25,772 nt of DNA from Alphaproteobacteria bacterium UBA7371. Its GTDB lineage: Bacteria > Pseudomonadota > Alphaproteobacteria > UBA8317. Of this stretch, positions 16,339 to 23,882 are shown in pieces. The position numbers and the translations under genes were made by a program. Position 1 is the stretch's first letter, and every line of letters begins with the position of its first letter. The notes beneath the pieces are model-generated. The model searched no databases. It was not told the DNA's origin and saw only the letters and a program-made list of their open reading frames with translations. The DNA lies in NCBI GenBank assembly GCA_002469865.1, contig DKOD01000166.1:1-25772 (forward strand), read 5' to 3'.

Positions 16339-17299
16339 GACGTATTTCCTGCAAAACCAGTGTTGCCACGCGGCGGCGATCAAAATTCAAGGCCGACATA
16401 TCACGTTGTCGTTTGGCCAACCCTTCCAACATATTCGCAAGCCTACCGGCAAGCTCATGCTGTGAAACGGCAACGGCCTCACGCATATGGTGATGCAGAA
16501 ATAAGATCAAAACCTCAAAAAAAACAGCCACACGCTCGAGGCTTTTGTCTTCCTGGAGGCTTTTGAGGTATTTTGTTGCATCTGCGGACATGTCCATGGG
16601 GTCTTCACGACCGGCATACACATCACCAATGAGCTTTAACGCAAGCGAACCACCCTGCCCTGTCATTCGGCCTGCATCGCCAGGTTGCAATTGCGCAAGC
16701 AATGGGTGAACTTCTTCATCCTCTTGCATGAAAGTTCCCACAACTTGGCGCGCTTCTTCTGGCTGCAGCCCTTGTAACTGCAGTCGCCGACACCGCGAAC
16801 GTATGGTAGGAAGCACCGCACCATATTGTTGGCTTATTAGAAAAAATATTGTGTTTTCAGGTGGTTCTTCGAGCATCTTAAGTAGTGCATTAGATGCAGA
16901 AATATTCATTTTTTCCACGGGATCAATAAGGCAGGCCCGCATGGCATTCCTTTCTCCTTTATGGCCAAAGAGGCGCGCAACATGGGTTCTCACATGTTCG
17001 ATCTTGATCACACGCGCATCTTCATCTTCCTCACGAATACGCGTGAGGCCCACCTCGACCATGTCTGGATGGGATCCTGCATGCATTTGGGTCTCCACGC
17101 GTGCAGAGATAGGCGCATTTGGATCTTCAGGTGCCTTTGTCCCATAGGTTAAAAGTTGGCCGCAAAAATATCTAGCGAGCGTCGCCTTCCCACATCCCCG
17201 GGGACCGGTGAGCAAAAAGGCATGGTGAAGGCGCCCGGCCAACCATTGCCCATGAAGTTCTTGCCGGATATCGGCATGGCCGATGGGGGGTGTCAGCAT
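16328..17299 (-). CDS. holB: DNA polymerase III subunit delta prime
   Basis: This is the clamp-loader subunit that helps load the sliding clamp at replication forks. Of 323 residues, the N-terminal AAA+ domain has a P-loop GPRGCGKA (32-39) with Ala instead of Ser/Thr after Lys, which fits the catalytically weak delta prime branch. The delta-prime core NALLKMLEEPPENTIFFLIS and the SRC motif IRSRCRRLQL follow. The four-Cys zinc module of E. coli delta prime is absent from the region around residues 50-75, which I believe is normal for alphaproteobacteria. The start overlaps tmk by 7 bases and the stop overlaps tatD. The tmk-holB pair is widely conserved. Confidence 0.92.
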   Translation of the reverse strand: MLTPPIGHADIRQELHGQWLAGRLHHAFLLTGPRGCGKATLARYFCGQLLTYGTKAPEDPNAPISARVETQMHAGSHPDMVEVGLTRIREEDEDARVIKIEHVRTHVARLFGHKGERNAMRACLIDPVEKMNISASNALLKMLEEPPENTIFFLISQQYGAVLPTIRSRCRRLQLQGLQPEEARQVVGTFMQEDEEVHPLLAQLQPGDAGRMTGQGGSLALKLIGDVYAGREDPMDMSADATKYLKSLQEDKSLERVAVFFEVLILFLHHHMREAVAVSQHELAGRLANMLEGLAKRQRDMSALNFDRRRVATLVLQEIRHDL

Positions 17300-17907
17300 G
17301 AAGCGCCCCGAACAACATCCAATATTCTCTCATGAACATCTTCGACTGTTCCCCGACCATCAATCAGGTGACGTCGTTGGGGCTTACGGGCCACATAATC
17401 ATGAAAACCGCGCCGTACCATGTCCAAAAAACCAACCCCTTTGGATTCAAACCTTGTTTCTTGGCCCGCACGGCTCGATGCCCTTGCAAGGCTAACGTCC
17501 ACAGGCAGGTCAATGACCAGCTCCAAATCGGGCCCAAAACCACCCAGCACAAAATCATCCAAGTCCTGCACGCGTTCCATGCCCAAGCCACCCGCGACAC
17601 CCTGATAAACAAATGACGAGCCGTGAAACCGGTCGCAAAGAACAATATTGCCCTCCATCAAGGCTGGCTTAATGAGTGTTTCAACGTGATCCTGCCTTGC
17701 GGCATACATCAAAAGCAATTCGGTCTCAGCTGACCACCTACCTGCCGCACCTTCAACCAATAATGCCCGGATCTGTTCAGCCCCTGCAGTACCGCCGGGC
17801 TCACGGGTTTGCACCACCACATGACCTTGATCTGCAAAATGCTTATTCAAGAGCGAGATTTGTGTGCCCTTGCCAGCACCATCGACACCTTCAACCGCGA
17901 TGAACAT
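17293..17907 (-). CDS. tmk: Thymidylate kinase
   Basis: Thymidylate kinase phosphorylates dTMP to dTDP in the cytosol for DNA synthesis. The 204 residues show the P-loop EGVDGAGKGTQ (6-16), the TREPGGT motif, a DRFHGSSFVYQG segment equivalent to the usual DRFxxSTxAYQG, and a LID region RASSRAGQETRFE rich in Arg as in bacterial type II enzymes. The open frame begins at a TTG one codon earlier. I choose ATG 17907, which shares one base with the dac stop (TGATG), a common coupling arrangement. It overlaps holB by 7 bases. Confidence 0.96.
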   Translation of the reverse strand: MFIAVEGVDGAGKGTQISLLNKHFADQGHVVVQTREPGGTAGAEQIRALLVEGAAGRWSAETELLLMYAARQDHVETLIKPALMEGNIVLCDRFHGSSFVYQGVAGGLGMERVQDLDDFVLGGFGPDLELVIDLPVDVSLARASSRAGQETRFESKGVGFLDMVRRGFHDYVARKPQRRHLIDGRGTVEDVHERILDVVRGASC

Positions 17908-19088
17908 CAATCAATGATCTCTGGGCTTGGAAATTCCGCAATGCCAAGCATGATGGAAATATTATCAATTGTCCGGGCAAAAAACCCAGCCCGTGCGACA
18001 TCCTCAAGAGCAACAAGGGGGTATTCCCCTATGGTCTGACTTCCTGCCACCAATTGGTATTGGCCCACAACGTCACCTTTGCGAATAGGCGCAGCGATGG
18101 GGCTATCAAAACTTGTTCGGGCCTCTAGTTTTTCTGCATCGCGACTTGGTAAGGTCAGGCGCATACCTTCAAAAGCACCGAGCAATATGGTGGGGCTTGT
18201 TCCTTCCGAAACAGCTACCCGAACCAAGGATTGGCCTTCCTTTATCGGTGTGAGTTGCACAAATTCACGAAAGGCATAATCAACCAATTGGCGGGCCACC
18301 ACTTCACGCTGTTTTTTGGAATCAAGACCCGTAAAGGCAACCACAACACGCCTGCCATCACGTTCTGCTGTCGCGGTCAGGCAATAACCAGCTTCGGATG
18401 TGTGGCCGGTCTTCAACCCATCGGCACCAATATCCATATATAGAAGAGGGTTGCGGTTGGTTTGCCTTATGTCTTCCCAGGTGAATTCGGTTTCTTTGAA
18501 CATGGGGAAATATTCTGGAAAATCTTCCCGCAAATGTTCGGCCAAGATCGCCAGATCCCGCACCGACATATAATGCCCGTCGTCAGGTAGACCTGATGAA
18601 TTGGCAAAACGCGAGTTTTGCAGGCCAAGTTCTTGCGCTTTTTCATTCATGCGCTTTGCAAAATTGGCCTCACTTCCAGCCAAGCCTTCAGCAACAACCA
18701 CGCAAGCATCATTACCCGATTGCACAATGATACCGCGCAAGAGGTCTATCACACGGATTTTGTCACCTTCCCGGGTGAACATTTTTGAGCCACCCATTTT
18801 TGATGCTTTTTCACTCACAGAAAACTTTGAATCTTCCGTGATACGCCCCGATTTCAATGCATCAAGGACCATGTAGATGGTCATCAATTTGCTCATGGAT
18901 GCTGGAGGAACGGGTTTATCTGCATCACGCTCAAAAAGAATGGTGTCCGTATCTGGGTCGAGGATAATGATTTGACGCCCTGGAATGTCTAGGGCCAGCG
19001 CTGGCAGTGCAAAAGCAATCAGCAAAAGGGAAAGAATAAGTGCCCTTATACCTCCATCCTTGCTGTGTTTCCTTCCTTTACATGGCAT
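17907..19088 (-). CDS. dacC: D-alanyl-D-alanine carboxypeptidase (penicillin-binding protein 5/6 type)
   Basis: This is a periplasmic serine peptidase that trims the terminal D-Ala from peptidoglycan stem peptides. A signal peptide is visible (ALILSLLLIAFALPALA). The S11 motifs are SMSK (S63, K66), SGN (123-125) and KTG (225-227), followed by the C-terminal PBP5 domain and an amphipathic end (ARTIDNISIMLGIAEF) likely to sit on the membrane. The open frame reaches 19163. I place the start at ATG 19088 (MPCKGRK), which gives 393 residues and an 11-base overlap with rlpA. It lacks a strong ribosome site, so the start is less certain than the identity. dacC/dacF naming is by family and cannot be separated here. 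Confidence 0.92.
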   Translation of the reverse strand: MPCKGRKHSKDGGIRALILSLLLIAFALPALALDIPGRQIIILDPDTDTILFERDADKPVPPASMSKLMTIYMVLDALKSGRITEDSKFSVSEKASKMGGSKMFTREGDKIRVIDLLRGIIVQSGNDACVVVAEGLAGSEANFAKRMNEKAQELGLQNSRFANSSGLPDDGHYMSVRDLAILAEHLREDFPEYFPMFKETEFTWEDIRQTNRNPLLYMDIGADGLKTGHTSEAGYCLTATAERDGRRVVVAFTGLDSKKQREVVARQLVDYAFREFVQLTPIKEGQSLVRVAVSEGTSPTILLGAFEGMRLTLPSRDAEKLEARTSFDSPIAAPIRKGDVVGQYQLVAGSQTIGEYPLVALEDVARAGFFARTIDNISIMLGIAEFPSPEIID

Positions 19089-19662
19089 TGGCAACCTTCT
19101 TTCTGGACATTGGCATGGGTGGGATATCTTCACGATACATAGCTGCGCCTTCATCATCGCCAAGCATCTTGATATTTACCCTGGCGGTGCCGGCAGTCTT
19201 AAAACCCAAAACTTCCGAAGCACGCTTAGAGACATCAAGAATTCTGCCTTTGGCAAAAGGCCCTCGATCATTAACCCTCAAAACAACTTTTTTGCCGTTA
19301 TCAAGGTTTGTCACCTCCACAAAAGAAGGCAGCGGCATGGTGGGATGGGCAGCGGTCAATTTGTTCATATCAAAGGTCTCACCATTGGCGGTTAATCGCC
19401 CATGAAAGTAATCCCCATACCAGCTCGCATCCCCCTCTTCTTCATATGCAAGATAGGCAACTGGCTCATAGGTTTTGCCCTTAATTTGGTAAGGTCGACC
19501 AACTTTCTTGCCAGGAATTTTGCCTGATGGGTCAATGACAAATTTTGATGAGGATGCAGATGATCCATCTGGGCCTTGATCCTGATCAGAAGTGCAAGAT
19601 GACAACATCATGACACCCAAAGACAACAGCGCAGCCTGTGTGATTTTAAGAAGAAATGGCAT
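19078..19662 (-). CDS. rlpA: RlpA-like septal/peptidoglycan lytic lipoprotein
   Basis: RlpA is an outer-membrane-type lipoprotein with a double-psi beta-barrel; in Pseudomonas it is a lytic transglycosylase acting on denuded glycan at septa. A lipoprotein signal (LLSLGVMMLSSC, lipid Cys 23) is clear. The barrel has ASWYGDYFHGRLTANGE, LTAAHPTMPLPSFVEVTNL and VLRVNDRGPFAKGRILDVS. No SPOR domain follows; the protein stops about 40 residues after the barrel at 194 residues. The frame is open to 19713, but ATG 19662 begins right before the signal peptide and overlaps the mltB stop by 17 bases. The neighbours (mltB, dac) act on the same peptidoglycan. Confidence 0.92.
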   Translation of the reverse strand: MPFLLKITQAALLSLGVMMLSSCTSDQDQGPDGSSASSSKFVIDPSGKIPGKKVGRPYQIKGKTYEPVAYLAYEEEGDASWYGDYFHGRLTANGETFDMNKLTAAHPTMPLPSFVEVTNLDNGKKVVLRVNDRGPFAKGRILDVSKRASEVLGFKTAGTARVNIKMLGDDEGAAMYREDIPPMPMSRKKVANAM

Positions 19663-20611
19663 CGGCAAGCATTCCCACGGAGGTGGCAAAATATTTTGAA
19701 CGGTTCCAATCAAGGATTACATCATAATTTCTGCCGACCAAAAAATATTGGTTCTCATTCTTACCGGGGCGCACAAGTTTTGCCTCTGCAAGCTTAGGCG
19801 TAATGGTCTGGCCTTGTTCGTTCATGATGCCACGCGCCACCCAATAAGCAGGGGGCTGAAATTCATCCAAAACAAATTCAACATTGCTGGGCAAATACAC
19901 CCTTTGCCCCCAATCTTCTTGCCCATTCCAACCGACCTTTGAGAGATAATTGGCAGCAGACCCGAAGACATCAGGCAGGCTGTTCCAAATATCCTGTTTT
20001 CCGTCCCCATCAAAATCCACAGCAAGACGCATGAAGCTCGAGGGCATGAATTGGCTTTGCCCCATGGCACCAGCCCAAGAGCCTTTAAAATTGGGCCTAT
20101 CGATATGGCCATCTTCCAAAATTTTAAGGGCATGCATCAATTCCGAACGGAAAAAAGCTGCGCGGCGACCATCATAGGCAAGCGTGGCCAAGGAACGAAC
20201 CACGTCGAAACCGCCTGTGAAGGCACCATAGCCAGTCTCCATGCCCCAAAGTGAGACGATATATTGGGGTTGAACGTCATAGGTGGCAGATACTTTGGCC
20301 AAGAGATCGGCATGGTTGCGCAGCCTCTTGCGCCCTGCATCGATCCGAAATTTGGGCAAAACATTTTCTTGGTATTTGGCAAAAGTGATTGTGCCTTCGG
20401 GTTGGCGTCGATCAAGCCTGATAACCTTGGGGTTCTCTGTGACACCGGCAAAGGCGATATCAATGGTTTTTTGAGAAATTCCCAAAGCCAAGGCATCCCT
20501 GCCAACCCGGGCCAAAAATTCCTGAAAGGTCAGCGCCAAGCTTTCACCAGCAGCCGTGAGGCCGAGCGTAAAGGCACTTGCACCTGACAAAAACATACGA
20601 CGATCAACCAT
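19646..20611 (-). CDS. mltB: Lytic murein transglycosylase, MltB family, with Tat-like signal
   Basis: This enzyme cleaves the MurNAc-GlcNAc bond of peptidoglycan to give 1,6-anhydro products. Of about 321 residues, it has the MltB catalytic Glu in SLWGMETGYG (E125) and the family motifs GSWAGAMGQSQFMPSSF and DFDGDGKQDIW. The N-terminus reads MVDRRMFLSGASAFTLGL, close to the twin-arginine RRxFL pattern, and no lipobox Cys is seen. Export may therefore be by Tat, with soluble periplasmic location. The frame is open to 20647, but ATG 20611 has GGGGGGA 5-6 bases upstream. It is the first gene of a tightly overlapping minus-strand operon running to the MBL gene. Confidence 0.93.
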   Translation of the reverse strand: MVDRRMFLSGASAFTLGLTAAGESLALTFQEFLARVGRDALALGISQKTIDIAFAGVTENPKVIRLDRRQPEGTITFAKYQENVLPKFRIDAGRKRLRNHADLLAKVSATYDVQPQYIVSLWGMETGYGAFTGGFDVVRSLATLAYDGRRAAFFRSELMHALKILEDGHIDRPNFKGSWAGAMGQSQFMPSSFMRLAVDFDGDGKQDIWNSLPDVFGSAANYLSKVGWNGQEDWGQRVYLPSNVEFVLDEFQPPAYWVARGIMNEQGQTITPKLAEAKLVRPGKNENQYFLVGRNYDVILDWNRSKYFATSVGMLADAISS

Positions 20612-20615
20612 TTTG

Positions 20616-20623
20616 TTCCCCCC
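20616..20623 (-). promoter_or_regulatory. Ribosome binding site deciding the mltB start
   Basis: On the minus strand GGGGGGAA precedes ATG 20611 by about 4-5 bases. The further upstream ATG (20647) lacks such a site and would put extra residues before the Tat-like signal. Confidence 0.55.
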
Positions 20624-20671
20624 GCCAAAAAACCATGATGATTTCAACCACGGCTTCTAGGAGATTGTCGA

Positions 20672-20688
20672 CTGTAATTTTCTTACAG
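20672..20688. promoter_or_regulatory. Inverted repeat in the mltB / 83-codon gene divergent gap
   Basis: CTGTAA and TTACAG form perfect 6-base arms around a 5-base spacer, midway in the 145-base gap between divergent genes. A TATAAC at 20721-20726 could be a -10 element for the rightward gene, although no good -35 lies at the expected distance. Regulator unknown. Confidence 0.25.
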
Positions 20689-20756
20689 CATCACCCCAAC
20701 GCGAATCGTGAGCAACACGGTATAACGATGACATTGAACCGGTCGGAGACGCCACC

Positions 20757-21008
20757 ATGACAGTCGTTGATTTCGCGGCTTATAGAAAAAAACTGGAAGA
20801 ACCGCACATGCGTGAGCGTGTTGTGGATGACGCCTATGACGTCATTGATGACCTTTTGGATCAAACCCCCAATGAATATCTTGGTGATCTTGCAGACGTG
20901 CTTATTCAACAGGCTGTCGCCATTCATGCTCGTTCACGAACAAAAACTGAGGATGTTGCGGAGCGCATTCTGTTGGCTGTTCAGGAATTAGCCAATGATA
21001 GGTCATAA
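20757..21008 (+). CDS. Small conserved-looking hypothetical protein (83 residues)
   Basis: I do not recognise this protein. GGAGA lies upstream of the ATG, and the reading frame is not antisense to another gene. The protein is acidic and appears mostly helical, with a long heptad-like stretch (VDDAYDVIDDLLDQTPNEYL, then DLADVLIQQAVAIHARS and VAERILLAVQELAND). There is no Cys, no signal peptide and no membrane segment. It reads like a small cytosolic helical-bundle or regulatory protein. It diverges from mltB across 145 bases and is followed by a 234-base gap, so it is probably expressed alone. Confidence 0.7.
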   Translation: MTVVDFAAYRKKLEEPHMRERVVDDAYDVIDDLLDQTPNEYLGDLADVLIQQAVAIHARSRTKTEDVAERILLAVQELANDRS

Positions 21009-21242
21009 ACTTACATGAACACTACTGAGCAAATTGGGGCCCGCCGCGATTAACAAACAGTGCCAAAAGCGTAGTTAAACTCAGCCTTAGATTTTCTCAT
21101 GCATTTGTTGAATATATTGCAAACTGGCTCATTTACCCAAGTCACGGATTAGTTATAGCCAAGTTTATTTCCACAGAGTTGAACTTTACTACATTCTGCA
21201 TCACGGTAGTTGCATGTTTTAACATGTAAGTGAGCGAGCAAC
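21009..21242. other. 234-base gap upstream of the M19-like cassette
   Basis: No supported gene lies here; frames are short. The right half is AT-rich and ends in an inverted repeat just before the M19-like start. This gap presumably holds the cassette promoter. I see no clear -35/-10 pair at standard spacing and no intrinsic terminator after the 83-codon gene. Confidence 0.5.
21213..21226. promoter_or_regulatory. Inverted repeat before the M19-like gene
   Basis: CATGTT-TT-AACATG has perfect 6-base arms and a 2-base centre, ending 16 bases before the ATG at 21243. A wider pair, GTTGC at 21209-21213 and GCAAC at 21237-21241, could enclose the ribosome-site region in the mRNA. It could be an operator or a translational control hairpin; neither is shown. 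Confidence 0.3.
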
Positions 21243-22226
21243 ATGCGGATCGATGGACTGCAATACTGCAAGTGGTCAAACAAAATTTTCCAACAAATGG
21301 CTGACGGTCGTTTAGACTGCGTACATGTGACCATCGCATATCATGAAAATTTTAGGGAAATGGTCGGGGTTATTGAGTCCTGGAATCTAATGTTCGAGCA
21401 ATTCTCCCACCGCATTGTTCACGCATCTAGCGGCGATGACGTTCGCAAAGCCAAGACAGAGGGAAAAACTGCAGTTATTTTTGGCTTTCAAAACCCAAGC
21501 CCAATTGAAGATGATATTGGTCTTGTGGAGGTGGTCCACCGGCTGGGCGTGAGATTCATGCAACTGTCGTACAACAACCAATCCCTATTGGCGACTGGAT
21601 GCTATGAAGAGTTAGACCCTGGCATTACACGTATGGGGCGGGAGGTTATTCGTGAGATGAATCGTGTTGGATTGGTTGTTGACATGTCACATTCGGCTGA
21701 ACGATCCACCTTGGAGGCCATAGATATATCCCAACGCCCCATTGCCATCACCCATGCCAACCCTGGATCGTGGCATCCGGCAAAACGAAATAAAAGCAAA
21801 GATGTTTTGCGCGCATTGGGAAAGTCAGGTGGAATGTTGGGATTTTCTATGTACCCACATCACCTCAGAAACGGCAACAATTGTACCATCGAAGATTTCT
21901 GTCAAATGATCGCGGACACAGCTGAGTTAATGGGCATAGATCATATCGGACTCGGTTCAGACCTCTGCCAGGACCAACCGGATACTATTGTTGAATGGAT
22001 GCGTTCAGGACGTTGGACGAAAAAAATTGATTTTGGTGAAGGCTCCAAAGACCAGCCAGGATTTCCAACGCAACCGAATTGGTTCTCTGACAATAGGCAT
22101 TTCGATAATATTGAAGATGGACTTGTACGCCATGGATTTCATAATGACGAAGTTGAAAAAATCATGGGTGGTAATTGGCTTCGTTTTTTTGACCAAAATT
22201 TTGGGCGACATGAGGAGCTATCGTGA
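21243..22226 (+). CDS. M19 (renal dipeptidase) family protein with incomplete zinc site
   Basis: The 327-residue protein belongs to the membrane-dipeptidase fold. Family landmarks present are LGVRFMQLSYNNQ, RMGREVIREMNRVGLVVDMSH (H150), ITHANPGSWHP (H171) and HIGLGSDL (D240). Two landmarks are altered. The N-terminal DGHND metal pair of classical members is replaced by MRIDGLQYC at the very start, and the bridging Glu region reads IFGFQNPSPIEDD, with Gln83 in its place. From memory there is a bacterial subfamily with exactly these changes, so activity as a dipeptidase is doubtful. There is no signal peptide, so it is probably cytosolic. A weak ribosome site precedes the ATG. The gene overlaps the next one by 4 bases and heads a three-gene cassette. 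Confidence 0.85.
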   Translation: MRIDGLQYCKWSNKIFQQMADGRLDCVHVTIAYHENFREMVGVIESWNLMFEQFSHRIVHASSGDDVRKAKTEGKTAVIFGFQNPSPIEDDIGLVEVVHRLGVRFMQLSYNNQSLLATGCYEELDPGITRMGREVIREMNRVGLVVDMSHSAERSTLEAIDISQRPIAITHANPGSWHPAKRNKSKDVLRALGKSGGMLGFSMYPHHLRNGNNCTIEDFCQMIADTAELMGIDHIGLGSDLCQDQPDTIVEWMRSGRWTKKIDFGEGSKDQPGFPTQPNWFSDNRHFDNIEDGLVRHGFHNDEVEKIMGGNWLRFFDQNFGRHEELS

Positions 22227-23881
22227 CAATGTTGCGCGCAGCTGACAAAATGATGCAGCCCCGACGCCTAGGCGCCTTGCATGGGTCGCGATTATCTTTC
22301 TTGCGTGTGTTGCTTCGGCGTATCCAACGCGAAAAATGGTCTTTTGTGCGAACCGAATTTGAGATCGGCGCCAATTTTACAGGTCATGCCGTGTACACTG
22401 CAAAGACCCCAGCGCGCAGCTATAGTTTGGTCGTATTTGCCCACCAACTCAAACCTGAAGAGCGAACAGATAGGGTCATTGCAAATGCATGGGATGCCAC
22501 CTTCACCCTATTTGATGGTGTGCCTGACGCCAGAGATATACAGCGACTTCGCCAACACGTACCCTTACAAGAAGCGGGCCGCCTTCAGGCCTCTGAATTG
22601 TCCTTGTCGCGTGCAAACAAATCCGTGAGGCTTTGGAATAGTGTTGTCGCAGCCCTCTCCGAAGGCTGCCAACCTTCCCAAGAAATCATCGATAGCACCG
22701 GCTACCTTATGCGCACCACCGCGGTTTATGGCTCGGGGAAATTTGGTGCCTGTGACCGTGAAACGCTGTTGGATCGACCTGAATTGCAGCCTGCCTTCCA
22801 AGCAGAGATGTTGACCGTGTTCATGGTAAGGCAATTTGCCCGTGACTGGGTGGAACGTGAGGCAAAATTACGGGCACCTGGAACCGCAGTGCGTCTGGAC
22901 GAAGACTTGGCATGCCGTTTGGGCATCGGGAATTCCACCGGCTTAGGCATGGCACCCTTTTTGATCAATCACCCCATTTTGATTGACCATTGGATGCGTG
23001 CACGTGAAACGGCGATTGCACGCGTGCAAGCAGTGGGTCTTGTGAACACACATGACCGCAATTTGGTGTTGCAACTTTTGCAACGGGCCCAACGCGAGTT
23101 TTCGCTCTGGCATAGTGACGATGAAGATCAAAAAATATCAATCGAACATTTGTTGCAAGATCTTAACATGCTGATGTCTTGGTTTGCGCAACGCGAGCGC
23201 AATGAGATGTTGTGGTCAGATGCCATGAAATTTGCCCATGCCAAGCTTCGCTTGGAGGCACAAGAAATTTTGGCGTCAGTCATGCTTGAACCCTATGAAG
23301 ATTTGGTTGATGACCTTGTGGACCACATGGCCGTGGCCGAAGGCGAGATGAAACCGGTTGATGGATCGCAAACCGTCGCAGAAACGATGGCGAAAATAGA
23401 TCAGCGCTATTCATGGATCCATCAAATTTCATGGGAGGAAAAAGAAGAAACCGCCTTGCTTTGGTATGTATCTGAAGAAAAATTGGAACCCCGGCTGGGG
23501 CATCGGAATCTGGATGCGTCGGAAGAGCATGAGCAGCCACTATCACCAGCACGTGACATCCATGAATTACGTGAGGCCCTTTCATCATGGCCACCCCACA
23601 CCACCCTGGCTGAATTTCTCATGCGCGAGCCTTGGCATCGCTTGGCGGCCATGCGGGTTCAGTGGGTGTATGAACATGAATATGGTGAAATTCATGGCAA
23701 CACGATAGGCGCCACTTTACGCCCCATCGATTTGCTTCGGTGCAAATTGTCGTTTTTTGGCGCCACACGCTTTGATCCGCGCTCGGACCGTTGGCTAAGA
23801 ATTTCCCTGTACCGCCACGCCCCATATCTTGATCATATTGTCGAGACGGATCCATTTTGGATTTATGGGCCGACCCCATGA
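22223..23881 (+). CDS. Unrecognised 552-residue protein in M19-like cassette
   Basis: I do not recognise this family. The start is GTG 22223 with GAGGAG 5 bases upstream, overlapping the M19-like stop by 4 bases. The N-terminal 110 residues mix basic and strand-like segments. Two glycine-rich segments stand out: VYGSGKFGACDRE (168-180) and GIGNSTGLGMAPFLINHP (234-251). The rest is largely helical and charged, with many Trp and His, and ends FWIYGPTP. No signal peptide, membrane helix, Walker motif or Cys cluster is evident. The glycine-rich loops suggest a ligand-binding or enzymatic core, but this is a guess. Tight coupling on both sides implies a shared pathway with its neighbours. Confidence 0.8.
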   Translation: MTMLRAADKMMQPRRLGALHGSRLSFLRVLLRRIQREKWSFVRTEFEIGANFTGHAVYTAKTPARSYSLVVFAHQLKPEERTDRVIANAWDATFTLFDGVPDARDIQRLRQHVPLQEAGRLQASELSLSRANKSVRLWNSVVAALSEGCQPSQEIIDSTGYLMRTTAVYGSGKFGACDRETLLDRPELQPAFQAEMLTVFMVRQFARDWVEREAKLRAPGTAVRLDEDLACRLGIGNSTGLGMAPFLINHPILIDHWMRARETAIARVQAVGLVNTHDRNLVLQLLQRAQREFSLWHSDDEDQKISIEHLLQDLNMLMSWFAQRERNEMLWSDAMKFAHAKLRLEAQEILASVMLEPYEDLVDDLVDHMAVAEGEMKPVDGSQTVAETMAKIDQRYSWIHQISWEEKEETALLWYVSEEKLEPRLGHRNLDASEEHEQPLSPARDIHELREALSSWPPHTTLAEFLMREPWHRLAAMRVQWVYEHEYGEIHGNTIGATLRPIDLLRCKLSFFGATRFDPRSDRWLRISLYRHAPYLDHIVETDPFWIYGPTP

Positions 23882-23882
23882 C

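Noticed and set aside
16328..17299. Missing zinc cysteines and Ala after the P-loop Lys in HolB as an anomaly
   Set aside because: Delta prime is a weak or inactive ATPase, and alphaproteobacterial members as I recall them share these traits.
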